Assembly (NCBI RefSeq): GCF_949628215.1
Contig: NC_134280.1
Span: forward strand, 930,001-994,000
Origin: Phalacrocorax aristotelis
Lineage: Eukaryota > Chordata > Aves > Suliformes > Phalacrocoracidae
Direction: 5' to 3'
DNA length: 64,000 nucleotides
Shown here: in pieces, positions 53,204 through 64,000 of the stretch
Layout: each line of letters begins with the position of its first letter
How positions within the stretch are numbered: the stretch's first letter is position 1
The notes under the pieces: model-generated
The model's input: only the letters and a program-made list of their open reading frames with translations
Told to the model about the DNA's origin: nothing
The model's database searches: none
Made by a program: the position numbers and the translations under genes

Positions 53204-56099
53204 AGAGAGACAGGACTCACTCTGGGCGTGCAGGCTGACTGCGGAGCCAGCAGCACTCCTGCTATCTCAGAGCACATGGAGCCCATAGGATCTGGGAAAT
53301 TACCTTGCTCCGGGGAAAAACAGAGACTGAGCCCGGCACCAAGGCGTGGGAGCCTCCACCATGGGACTGAAACGCGGCTTGGGGCCAGGGCGAGAGACCA
53401 GGGAATGAAACTCAACCAAGCGTCCAAGGAAAGGAGAACAGAGAGCGCAGAGCGGGCAGGTCCCCGGCGGCATCTCCCACCCGCCCTCTCCTCCCAGCGC
53501 GACCCAAGAGCTCGCTCGGTGCCCCCCAGCAAGGCGAAGCCCTGCCAGACAATGATGGCAACAGGAGAGGGGGGGAATAGTGGTCAGAAAGAAATACATT
53601 TAGGCTGGAAATAAAAGCTTCCAGCCACGAGGGAGGAGCTGCTGCGGAGCACTGTAGCAGCGTAAATGCTACTGGAAGGTGACGGTGTTCCTATGGAGTC
53701 TGGAGGAAACGCCGGTGGGAGCAGGCGATGCTCCCAGCTGGGGGTGCCCCCCGGCCCTGCAGCAGCTCTGTCGGGGATGGTGTTGCCAGGAGCAGCCCAG
53801 CACAGGGGGAGGGATGGCGACCCACAAAATCCCCCCTCTCCATGTCCGGCTCTGAGCCTCTCCCTGGTTTTGCCTCCGGGCAAACCAGAGCGTTCACTGG
53901 CGGTTACGTTTCCCGCACCGGCGCGTAGTGGTGCACGTGCCCAAGCACCTGATAGCCTCGACTGGCCGTCCTGTTCTGTAAAGGCATCACTAGTGGGGCA
54001 CATCCACAAAACACTGGGCAGCGGTAAGGCACAAGTCATCTCCCCCAGAGGAGGAATGGCCCATAATAAGTCACAAGAGACAGAATAAGATATGAAGGTC
54101 ACTCACTTAGGCGTGGAAATAAATTATATTGTACCATCAACTAAGTTTCTTCAGCCAGTCATAAAGCAGAATACCGCTAAGTAATTTACTTGCAGATGAC
54201 GGTTATAAAACACTCACACTCTAACAAATCAAAGGGTGCCATGCCACCCGAACCCCCGAGCCGTACCTGCTGGGGATGAAGGGGGAAGCCTCTGACCCCC
54301 GCCCCCCGTCCTGCGAACCCCTGGCCCTCACACCTCTCCCTGATGTCAGGTCCTTCCGCTTTGCTTCCGTAGGCCACACTCCAAGTCTTGAAAAAAAAAT
54401 CGTAACAAAGTAAAAAATTATCAGTTCCTGCCCACAGTAAATGACCATTTCTTGTAAGCAAGCCTGAGAAGTGATTGCTTATTTACAAGGCACAATTATA
54501 AGGACAACGAGATTTTGTCACTTCTTTGGCACCTCATCACCCCCAAGATGGAAGATGCTGCCAGGCCAAAGCCTCCGGTGACCACGCTGCCGGGCACCAC
54601 GTCCCATGCAAGATGCATAAAGCTCAGATCTAATCTCCAAGCTCAAACTACCTCCAAAGCCTGCAGCCAGAACTAGTGCCTGCACCTGAAAGGAGGCCTA
54701 AGTTCTTTCGTGACGTCTTTCCGCTGACAAACACAGGGAACTTTGGTATCCATAAGATGCTGTCCTTCATAATAAAGCTCAGGTGCCACTTTTTTTTCTT
54801 CCAGAAAATGTGATACACCCCTATTTCTGCTAAAAATAATAAATACTGATTATTTTGTGAGGCAACGGGTTGATAGGAGATATACACAAAGCAATACCTC
54901 CTTGAACATGCATATAGTTAACATACAGAAGGCAGCAGACCTATACCACCCGGAGCAGACGCAGAAGGCGATGCAAAGCAAAACCAACAAGTGTTAAAAT
55001 AACAGGGCAGAGACTGCAGCAAGGTTACGTTGCTGAGAGGGTGGAAGCAGTCTCTAGGGTATAATAGGTTTTAAATTGGAGGCCTCTACTTAAAACCCAC
55101 AGGAAATAAGAAGGGTCAAAAAGGCAAAAAATTGCACAACTGTTATATTACTTTAAAAGACAATCTAATTTCTCCTTCAGAAATTGCAGCGGTTTTTTGG
55201 AAGATGTCTTTGACAAAAGATGTCATAATTCAGGTCCTTTGCTGAATGAGAGAGCGGCCAAGAACCGGGAGTTTTATTCAGCCGGAGTGTTTCCGTGAGT
55301 GCGCCGCAGAGCTGTGGCATTTTACAAAACTGATTCAGTCTAAGCTGGGGGGGGGTTGAACGTGGAAAGACAAATCGCAATAGGTGAGATGGGCCCAAGG
55401 CTGGCGCTGGATGCTCTTACTTGGAAAATACGCAGCACAAGGGCGTGCTGGCGTGGGTGGCGGAGGAGCCCCGAGCCCCTCGCGCCCATCCCGCCATGGT
55501 GTGGCAGGACCAGCAGAAGTCCTGCACCAGGCCCATGCTCAAACGCTGCAAATCCTGCTGGCAGAACCTGCTGACCCATACGGTGAAAAAAAAAATACAG
55601 CATCTCCTTTCACTCGTCCTCATCCCACCCCGCTCGCTTGGGTGGGGTTTTCCTCCTCGGTTTGCCACGGTGCGCTGGAAATATCAGATCTGCCGTGGAA
55701 AGAGGAAGGTCTGCCAGCACCCAGAGCCCTCGCTCCGCAGGCACGCTGCGAAACCTTGCACACACTTCTGTTTTCTGCCGCTGCCGTGCCGCCGTGGAGC
55801 CGGGGGGAAGCCGGGGAGAGGTGGGCGCGGGCGGGGGAAGCCCTCCAGCGGGCGGTGGGGTCGGCGGGGGCTGGCCACGGAGCAGCGCTCCGAGCGCGAG
55901 GGGCTGGAAGGTCACGCCACGTTTGCTCCAGGGATGTGTTTGGGCAGCACCTTTCAACCCGTGACTTCTTACCGCCCCCGTCTAGCAAGCCAACCCAACC
56001 GCTCCTCCACGCAACAGCTCTCCATGACATGGTCTGGGTTTCAGCCTATTTCTCTAAAAGCTGGAAAACCCTAAGAAAGGCAGGGGATGATACAAATCA
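53204..56099. other. Noncoding stretch with CpG patch at 55780-55920
   Basis: GC-rich at 53300-53560 and 53700-53960, AT-rich at 54100-54230 and 54770-55180. The CpG patch at 55780-55920 sits under several overlapping frames (240, 217, 136, 115 codons) on both strands. An A10 run at about 55585. No recognised gene or element. Confidence 0.45.
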
Positions 56100-56699
56100 A
56101 ATGTAATTCTCCGACACTCTTTAGACGTTTTCTCTTTTTCTGCCACTATAATGTCTCGTTTCTTGCTCAAAATATGTAATTCTACAAATCTGTTGTTTGG
56201 GTTTTTTCTCAAGATGCTGCACGCTCTACACCTTTCCTTGTGTTAGACCACATTGCCCTGATAGGACACTCCGGTTTCACTGGGGCACATTCAGGCCTAG
56301 TGTGAAGCTAACTTCTGGCTTTACTCTTCCCAGCTATCAAAGGAGCGGGGCAGAATCTCAAAAGAGCTCAAGTTTTCACCAATCTCTCCCAGCAACAAAG
56401 ACACGACAGCAAGGTTCAGCTCCACGCTGCCAAAGTATTTGTCCATCCTCTGCAGTAAAATAAAATCTCAGTAATGCACATTTTTCTGTAGACTGAGAAG
56501 TCTTCTTTTGCATTTGAAATACTGTTTTGTATTTCCAATTTTTCAGTAACTTATTAATTTGTGAGCTCAGCAGGACTATGCCCCATGTCATGTGTCCCAG
56601 TTGCATCCCATAAATATTTAACACTACGGGAAAACAATAATTTTCTAACTCAAAAAACAGTGTTACAGAAATTAAACAATTGCTAAGTGACCACTGCGC
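56100..56699. other. AT-leaning noncoding stretch
   Basis: Contains TTACTTATTAATTTGTGAGC near 56550 and AAACAATAATTTTC. A 120-codon minus-strand frame and an 88-codon plus-strand frame show no domain. Possibly contiguous with the element to the right. Confidence 0.35.
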
Positions 56700-57260
56700 T
56701 TTTTCATGAATCCCATCTACTTTATTAAACCAAGACAAGCCCAGATAGCCAATTACAATGCACTAAAATGTACTGTCAACTGACTGGGAAAGGCTATTAT
56801 ATTTTCAGCTTCCGTGTAGTTCAATGAAAATTAGAGTTAAATGTGTATTTTGAATGCAATAGGTTATTACTATGAAGTTAATCATACCATTACTTTTTAT
56901 TGTGGGTCGGTACATAGAAGTTTAAAGGGACCCTGACAGAGAGGAATAAATGAGGCCAGCCCTCACTGCTGCCCCTGACAGTGGGATACCGCGCCAGGCT
57001 TATTGCACCCTCCTGAAGTCTTCTCAAATCGTGTCACTTGTAGAATTTCCACTTGACTTTTGCAAACATTAAATGTTCTTGTCACCGAGAACTAATTAAG
57101 AAATCTGGACCACTATTGCTGAGCTAATTTTGTTCAGGTTGACTGCATGTTCAAATCTGACTCTAGATGCTCATCTAATGTATACTGTGACCAACTATTT
57201 CGGTTGGATTAAGGTAATTACCTAGCTCAACACTTTTCTGATACATTTTACAGTAATGGA
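56700..57260. promoter_or_regulatory. Putative conserved noncoding element
   Basis: AT-rich 560 bp with no meaningful open frame: TTTATTAAACC, CCAATTACAATGC, GCAATAGGTTATTACTATG, GTTAATCATACCATTAC, AAACATTAAATG, GAACTAATTAAG, GGTAATTACC (perfect 10-bp palindrome near 57213). Unique in the window. Confidence 0.38.
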
Positions 57261-59516
57261 ATCCAAAGCTTTTATATGCTTCTCCACCTTCACTTCAGAG
57301 GATTGGGAGGGTGAAGCTCTGCTTGAGGACAGAAAAGCCAAAGCTCAGCTAACGACCAGCCTACAGGACAGCTCAGCTCAGCTCAGGCTCCCCAGTTCGG
57401 GAGGCAGCGAACCAAGTGCCGCCCTAAAAGGCTTTATTTTCACAGACCTGAGAAACAGCCTCATCACTGGCAAGAGTGACGGGACCTGCTTCGGATCTGG
57501 GGAACCAGCGACCCCGTGACTGAGCCGAGCAGGCCGGGGGGCTGCACGGATCCACTGCGCCCTTCCCCAGCACCCGGCCCTTCACACCCCGGAACGCTGC
57601 AGCGGAGGCAGGCAGGGACGCGCAGTCCTGGACCGCGTGGGTAGTCCCTGGCGCACTAAGTCCCCCCCTTGCTGTGGCAGGCTGCTGCCCAAAGCACCAG
57701 GCTCACCTCGCGGGCAGCGAGCAAGTGCCCTTGCTCTGGGCGTATTAAAGACGCTGCGCCCACAAAGGAAAAGCCCCATAATTCTGCAGCACACCTGATG
57801 CGCCATGAGCGCAGCGCGAGGGGAGCAGCCGCAGGTGGTACCTTCCACGCGACCACGGCTCACACCCTTCCGACACAGCATCCTTCAGCTGTTCACCACG
57901 ATCGCATCATCCAGTCCTGCAGCCGCTCACCACGTTAGTCTCTGGGGTGAGATACAGGGATGCACCAGAGGGAACGAGGCAGGGAGACGGGATTTTCCAC
58001 CACGCCAGAACACTAGCAGTGAACAGGAACTACTGGAAAAGCCACTGCAACTAAACCGAACCGCCAACCATTTCAGAGGCAGCAGCGAACGAACACGTGT
58101 GGTGCGTGGGACACTGGCGTGCCCTCTGCACGAGACTCCCCTCTGAAGATAAAAGCCATCACAGCTTTGCCCCTGCCTTGGCCGAGGAGGCTGGCCGAGG
58201 GGTGCAAGGAAGGTTCATCCGAAGGGCGTGCAACAGGATGGCGGGTCGTAACCTGGGGACAAGGGGAAGGCTCCCCAATGCCGACCCTGGCGTGAGGGTG
58301 GTGGTGGCTGCCCGCACGCAGCGGGAGGAAGGACTCGTCCCGGGAAGGCACTGAGGACGCGGCCGTGGCTCGCTGGGGCGCATCACCCGGCCTACACCAC
58401 GCAGGCGCTGGTCCCCAGACAGCTCCAGGGTTAACGTCGCCTGCTAAAAAAAAGAATGAAAAATAGAAAAGCATGAACTACCATTCAAAGGGCTGGAATT
58501 TCTTCCTAAGCTCATCGAACCTGGGAGGCGCAGAGCCGCCACCCTGTGACTCCCACTGTTTTCTCACATACCGATGGACGGCTACCACGAGGGCTTCCAG
58601 CAGCCTGCTCCAAACCAATACACTGTGGGCTGCAATGCAGGGGTCTCTTACTGGAGAGAAGAGGGTGCTGTGTGGTGGCCCTTGCCCCCTCCTCTCTTCA
58701 CAGGAGAGGAGATGTCCACGTAACAGGGAAAGCATTGCTGAGGCAGCAGCAGCGTTTTGAATTCATGGGCTTCCTACACGCCTTGTTTCCATACATATCC
58801 GAACCCTTCCTCGTCATTCTGCTAGTGTTTAATTTCCTCCTATGCAATGGTTTTCAGAACTGATGCCAGGGCCTGTGCGCTTCTCCATTTTGTGCACAAC
58901 ATCAAACAGCTTGGGGGGGGGGGGGACAACGATGACAGTACATAGGCATTTTTTAAGCGACAGTATCAGATTATCTTTATTGCGCATTATAACGTTGCAT
59001 TACAACCACGCTGAAGACCCCATAGCTATTTCTAGTTAAATTAGACGCTGTGCCAAGAACAGAGCTTTCTCCCAGAAGAGGTTTTAAAGATGGGGATTGA
59101 ACATCTCGGCACACATCTTGCATGTTCTTTGAGACCTCCTGTCACCTACAAATCATCTCCCTCCCGTAGCATGCTTCTGCAGTCAATACGAACAACAACA
59201 CTTCAAGAAAAAAGTGTTTAAGTAAAAAAATTTTGAAAAAAGACACGGACTTACTTTTCATAATGTCATGGTAACAAGGAACAACAGGAGTCTGCCAGTT
59301 TTTATTTTCTGGAGCCTTCTGGGTCTTCATCACCAAGGACGCTGCTGGTGGGGACGTCATGTGTTCGTGCTGATGCGGCTGTACGCGACCAGCAGAAAGG
59401 CCACCTGCCTGGCCTGAAGGCCATGAGCTCTTCCTTCTTTCTGCAACCAGCTGCCTCATGTCCTGGGCTGTATGGAAATGCACGCAGCGGCGTTAGACAA
59501 TAGATCCAGTGGGCAT
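57261..59516. other. Noncoding stretch
   Basis: CpG-rich at 57480-57740 and 58180-58440. Tandem CAGCT words near 57368. G13 tract at 58913-58925. Open frames up to 133 codons overlap on both strands. No domain. Confidence 0.45.
58913..58925 (+). repeat. Poly-G tract
   Basis: Thirteen consecutive G. Simple repeat that can form quadruplexes. Confidence 0.92.
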
Positions 59517-59534
59517 CCTCCTCCTCCTCCTCCT
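59517..59534 (+). repeat. (TCC)n microsatellite
   Basis: Six TCC units followed by CTTGCTGCTGCC. The minus-strand frame shows a Glu run as its shadow. Confidence 0.9.
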
Positions 59535-61659
59535 CTTGCTGCTGCCACTGCAGCATCGGATACGAGTTTGGAGTTACCTCTTTATTTTTTCCCTGCATTC
59601 TTCCTTATTGGGAGTTTTCAAACCACAGAAATGCCACGCTCCCCAAACCTTCACAAAGGTAAAGGAACATGAGCAAACTTTGGTGAGGTGATTAAACGGT
59701 GCTTGCTATTTCAAAAGCGCAAGGGGAGCCCAGCCTTCCTGAAATCAGGCACTTACGCTCTCCAAGGCCTTAAGCAGAAATTTATCTACAGACTTGGTAT
59801 GCAAAGACCTTGCACGCAGTCAGCTCAGGTGTTCTCACCTACTGACACAGCCCATAGGGAGAGCATAACACCTCCAAATACGGTCTTATGCAAAAGGTGC
59901 GATTTCATTAATTAGTAAGAAATCCTCCCAACAAAAGAGCTGGCCTGGATGTTTTGATGTGCAATTTCACAAGGCATCAATGGCATTGCAGTGCATCGCG
60001 TTGCATAAACCTGGTGAGGAAGATGTGGAAAACGACCCCTCTGCATGCGGAGGTCAGCTGGGGTCAGTGGCAGGACGCGAAAGGCACAGCCCGTCCCTCA
60101 CCCTTGCCAGACGCACCCCTTTGTGAGCAGGCAGAGATGGGGGCAACAAAGGTAAACTCCCTTGAAGTGCTGCAACGTCCCCAGTGCCCTGGAAAGGCTT
60201 TTAGTTATTTATTACAACTCAAACTCCCAAGAGAGATGAAAGCAATCCCACGCTTTTGGGGGATGGCGGGCATTAGGCAGCCACCTCGAGAGCTGCTGCT
60301 GCCCCTCCTGCCCCGAGAGAGGCTGCCTCCACATCTCGGTGGGGACGGCAGCAACCAGAGGCTTCACGTGCCAGACTGTGAGCAGCTGGTGGCTTTCCGT
60401 GCTTCCACCAGAGCTCCCCGGCCCTCGTCTGCTCTGGCCTTGCCCCCCGCCAACAGCTGATCCCACGTCAGACCCAGGTTGGTGCAACCCTCCTGGCGCA
60501 GGAGGGTCACGGAAGACCCAAGGAAGCCCGCATCGTTACAGCTTTATCACTCACCATTATTTTCCTGGGCAGGCATGGAGCTGGAGAAGCGTAAGATGGG
60601 GAATGTCTTGTGAAAACTGCTCAGGAAAGTCATCAGAAGCAAGAACCTGAATGCAAATTAAACCACGAACGGTGCAATGCAACAGATCTCGCCTGGGAAG
60701 TGAAGACCTTCAGTCTGTTAAAGAGACAGAAGGGCAGCCACAAGACCTTTCCATGCTCCACAGCCAAGATGCTCAATCAGATGAGCTTGGCCTTCACTCC
60801 CCTTCAGACCTCGCCCTCCCTGTTAAGCCGCTAACAAGCACCATTTATGATGGTTCTTTCTGGGATGGGGTTGCCTCTATCTTGGGAAATTGGATTGAGC
60901 TTATTCCTCATGTACCACAAATTGGGCAATAATTTTCAGTCACCACCCACGAACTAGACTTGAGTCAGCCAACTAGAACTGAAAGGGCCCTCTAAAGCCT
61001 ATTACCAGCCTCCTGAAATATCCAGTCTCTAAGCGGACTTAGCACACGAGACACAGGAGCACCAATATTTATTAGTTGCTGGCGCCGTTTTCCCAATTTA
61101 GGCGTGACCCGAGACGTGGTGTGCAGCAACGCAAAGCGCCGGCGCCCAGAACACCACCATCTGCACCGAGGTTTATTTGCTGAAGTGTGGTCCTATCTAG
61201 CGGATTTTCAGCTCACATAACTCGCTTCACGTCCATCAGCTCCAGCAGGTCCCCAGGAAGGATCTAGACCCAACGCGCTCAGTCTCTGGTCCTGGCTTGC
61301 GCAGGCGTGCGGGGCAGCGCTCGCGGGGGGTCTCGGGCAGGAGCCGGCAGTGCTCACACAGACGTGACCGCGGGTGTTTCTCAGCCCAGATCAGATGTCT
61401 CCCTCAAACCTAATTTTAAAAGGATTTATTACAAAATACAGAGCACATACGGCACGGATTCCAAAAGAAATCTAACCGCCCACAAGAGAACAGGAGCCCT
61501 CGACCATTATGGCACGAGAGGATGACCTATAATGAGTGAAAACCAGGCAGGTTGGGCCCTGTTGCTTTGTCTTCACGCAACCATTACCAAGAGGAGGGAC
61601 ATCTTATAAATTCATCATTTTTTCTTCAATTTTCTTTTCTTTCTGCCGTTCTATGATTA
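59535..61659. other. Noncoding stretch
   Basis: Mixed composition; GC patches at 60280-60480 and 61080-61340. Overlapping frames, the longest 168 codons at 59954-60460, show no recognised domain. An AT-leaning segment at 60830-60960 is unremarkable. Confidence 0.45.
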
Positions 61660-62340
61660 GAGAGAGGGTACAAGTACAGTTTAGCCCTTTGGTAGAATTT
61701 ACTTCTGTGATTAAAATAACTGCATGGAATTAGTGCAATTCTAACGTTATTTTTTATCTTGAGTGGCAGAAAATCATTGCTCCTGGGATAATTCTTAACC
61801 TAACAGAATGACCTCTATGAAATACATCCAAAAGTTTTATGATTTTCCCCCTTCATGCTAATTTAACGTAGCCCAATTGTTTAAGCTGAAAACGAACACA
61901 TTCCAAATAAAGTAATACAGTTTACAACGAGACACTGTAGGAAATAATTAGGTTGCAAGTTCTGGAGGCTTTAATATGGTTGAAATTATATAACTATCTT
62001 TGCATTCCCTGTATGGTCCTATTAAATGCAGTAGGCATTGATGTCGCTAGCTGTCAGGAAGCAAAATGAAAAATAGTTTTAATAGCTGCTCTTTGACCTG
62101 TTTTATATTTTATGTCAATTATAACAGCACACAACCATGCATAATTATGAAGCATAGATGCATTAAAATGTACACATAATTTGTGTTCTTATGGCAACCG
62201 TTGCATTACGATCTAGAAAACAAACTGACGACTTCCTATTGTTAAGTCATCTTAATATCAAATATGCAAGAGTTTTGTCTGTCTACTTGCTTTGTGTAAT
62301 TTAATAAAAAAATATTCTGAGAGACAAGCAAAAATCAGCA
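61660..62340. promoter_or_regulatory. Putative conserved noncoding element
   Basis: AT-rich, almost frame-free 680 bp. Strings include GTGATTAAAATAAC, GCATGGAATTAGTGC, GCTAATTTAACG, GGAAATAATTAGG, GTTTTAATAGC, CAATTATAACAGC and GCATAATTATGAAGC (a palindrome-like TAATTA core near 62150). It closes the series of AT-rich blocks in the window. Confidence 0.38.
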
Positions 62341-64000
62341 TGTAAGCGTACATCTGCCATCTGTACCGAGTCTCGCACTCCAGGGAACAGCATTCACCAC
62401 CACTGCTGAATTAACGCAGCCGCGCATGCAAACAGTCAGGCCTGAGTTTTTAAATGATCCATTTTGTTCACGGTAGAAGTTATTTGCTGGTCCACAGAGG
62501 ATCCCAACAGTGCTTCGGCTTCACTTGGGTCTTAAACAGCAGCAGTGTGTCTGGTTTCAAATGGGGACAGTCACCCTGCCTTTTGAAGCAAGCTGATAAA
62601 GATGAAAACATCGCTTAGGACCTTAAAAAAATGTAACATGCCAAACCAAAATTGCACAGGTAAGTGCCTGAGTTTACAGGCGGCTGCTTACAAAATAGTC
62701 CTCAGATCTTGTTCCCAACACTGAAAATACTTGTAGGTAAGGCAGAAAACGTAGATGTGTTCAAGCTACAAAAAAATTCCCTCGTAAAGCCTTCTCGGAG
62801 AGATGCTCTGAAGCGAAGGAATCTGCATCTTCTGCGGCGCGTTCCAGGATGCCACCAATAACTGCAACACAAGCAAGTATTTTCATGTCCTTTGAGGCGC
62901 TGTTAGCAAAGATGATGAGATCACGGGTTTATTTCTCTGCTTCAAGAGGCATCTGAACCACCTCAGGGAACACGCTTCCTACCTGAAGCGTTTCCTTGCT
63001 GTGGCTGCCTCCCCCCGCCCCTTCTCCTCCCCTGCCCCAGGACTGCGAGGAAGCTCACGCTCTGACTGCAGATCTTACTGACGCTTCCAAACGCTCCCGT
63101 TTCCAGTGCTGGCACGCGTCAGCCCCCGGCTTCTGTCGTGAAGGCAAGTTCACGGAGCGTTTTTAAAAAAAACGAAACCTGCGAAGTCTGGAAAATTCAT
63201 CCTCTGTGAAACCAAGACGTGTTGTATTTTAACTGGGATCTTTCTTGTTGAAGTCATCTGCTCGTTCCACTGTCTGCGGAAGGTTGCAGGAACAGGCAGG
63301 GCGCTGTGACGGCGGTGCCAGGATGGGCAAGACCCCTCATGTGCCCTGCATTCGCAGGAAGCCCCGCTGAAGAACAGAGAAATACAAGATGCATGCAAAC
63401 ATCTGCCTTGCAGCTGGCCCTCGGACCCGGCTCCACCGCTGGCCTGGCACGGGAAGGACGGCGGGGTCCGGCTGGGAACACACATGCACGTGGCCTCACC
63501 GCCTTATCGGCGTGAATTCAGCATCCGAGGAGGAGGATCTAAAGAGACCACCAGAAACCCCGCGCATGCGGCAGACCTTCCCTGGACACAGGTGGACGAG
63601 CCCGCGCACGCAGACCGGAGCTGGCGCACAGCACTGCTAGTTTACTTTGCACATTTAAGCCCAAACCGCAGTCCCGTTATTTGAAGAAAAGTTGGCAGAT
63701 CAAACATCTTATACATCGATTCTTTAATGATGTAACCTTGTGCTCGGCTTAACAAACCCACGCCTTTCTGAAAGGGTGAGTGGAACTTCATGGAAAAATC
63801 ATGTCTCGCAGAGTCCCCGAGGACAGTTCTGTTGGGTGTCTGTAGGTATCTTCCCATTTTAATCTGCGCTAGAATTCTATTACAGAACCCCAGCGGATTC
63901 ATTCATGCTAAGAATATACCCGCAAGATACGACTATTACATTTTGCTTAACATTCAAGACAGGCCAGCTTTGTTTAACACCACTTCCCAGCAGGGGGAAG
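62341..64000. other. Noncoding stretch to window end
   Basis: Mixed sequence, C-rich near 63010-63040 and CpG-rich at 63400-63640. Opposed frames of 60-111 codons lack domains. The last bases (63986-64000) contain CCCAGCAGGGGG, a partial CTCF-like core that misses the conserved C. Confidence 0.4.

Noticed and set aside
55384..56106. 240- and 217-codon open frames
   Set aside because: Overlapping frames in the same GC-rich segment with minus-strand frames also open; no motif recognised.
58570..58640. Possible additional CR1 fragment (CTTCCAGCAGCCTGCTCC)
   Set aside because: Similarity to the CR1 segment around CAGCCTGTTCCAGTGC is too short and the flanks do not continue the match.
63986..64000. 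CTCF site at the window end
   Set aside because: CCCAGCAGGGGGAAG lacks the conserved C of the GGC core and the window ends before the flank can be judged.

Overview
This 64 kb window looks like vertebrate nuclear DNA, most probably from a bird. The evidence is three short remnants of CR1 LINEs (18573-18712, 49990-50068, 53141-53203) that carry the typical avian/reptilian CR1 3' end, an otherwise low density of interspersed repeats, and sharp alternation between AT-rich blocks and short CpG-rich, GC-rich patches. Bacterial, plastid or viral gene organisation is absent. I could not assign a species or chromosome position.

I found no protein-coding gene and no recognisable coding exon. The open frames are short, overlap in several frames and strands, lie in GC-rich or low-complexity DNA, or run through repeats. 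The longest (49665-50750) passes straight through a CR1 remnant. I also recognised no tRNA, rRNA, snRNA or known microRNA. The window is best read as a gene desert or a very large intron.

Layout: AT-rich, low-repeat blocks rich in homeodomain (TAATTA), POU/octamer (ATTTGCAT), FOX and GATA-like motifs recur through the window. The main ones are 2925-3260, 7440-7790, 8240-8950, 11710-12170, 13775-15080, 20610-21230, 26130-26290, 26900-27120, 27480-27880, 31540-31990, 32280-32800, 33550-33850, 37745-38220, 40080-40500, 43690-44290, 48330-48640, 49500-49690, 50620-50945, 51810-52170, 56700-57260 and 61660-62340. Their look is that of conserved noncoding elements (developmental enhancers), but conservation cannot be measured from one sequence. 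Between them lie CpG-rich patches, minisatellites (9752-9986, 30678-30786, 36878-36970, 41866-41936, 45907-46215) and microsatellites.

The most notable structures are: a 93-nt near-perfect hairpin at 8688-8780 with microRNA-precursor geometry; two diverged copies of a ~96 bp AT-rich element 947 bp apart (30853-30948 and 31800-31895) in no repeat family I recognise; a hairpin plus GAAACGTTG motif at 27043-27077 resembling a decayed ancient retroelement or hammerhead-like core; a threefold ~53 bp tandem array packed with TAAT and AGATAA motifs (43117-43276); and an RFX X-box palindrome at 50910-50922. If the AT-rich blocks are enhancers, they would act together on a developmental gene outside this window; that is inference.
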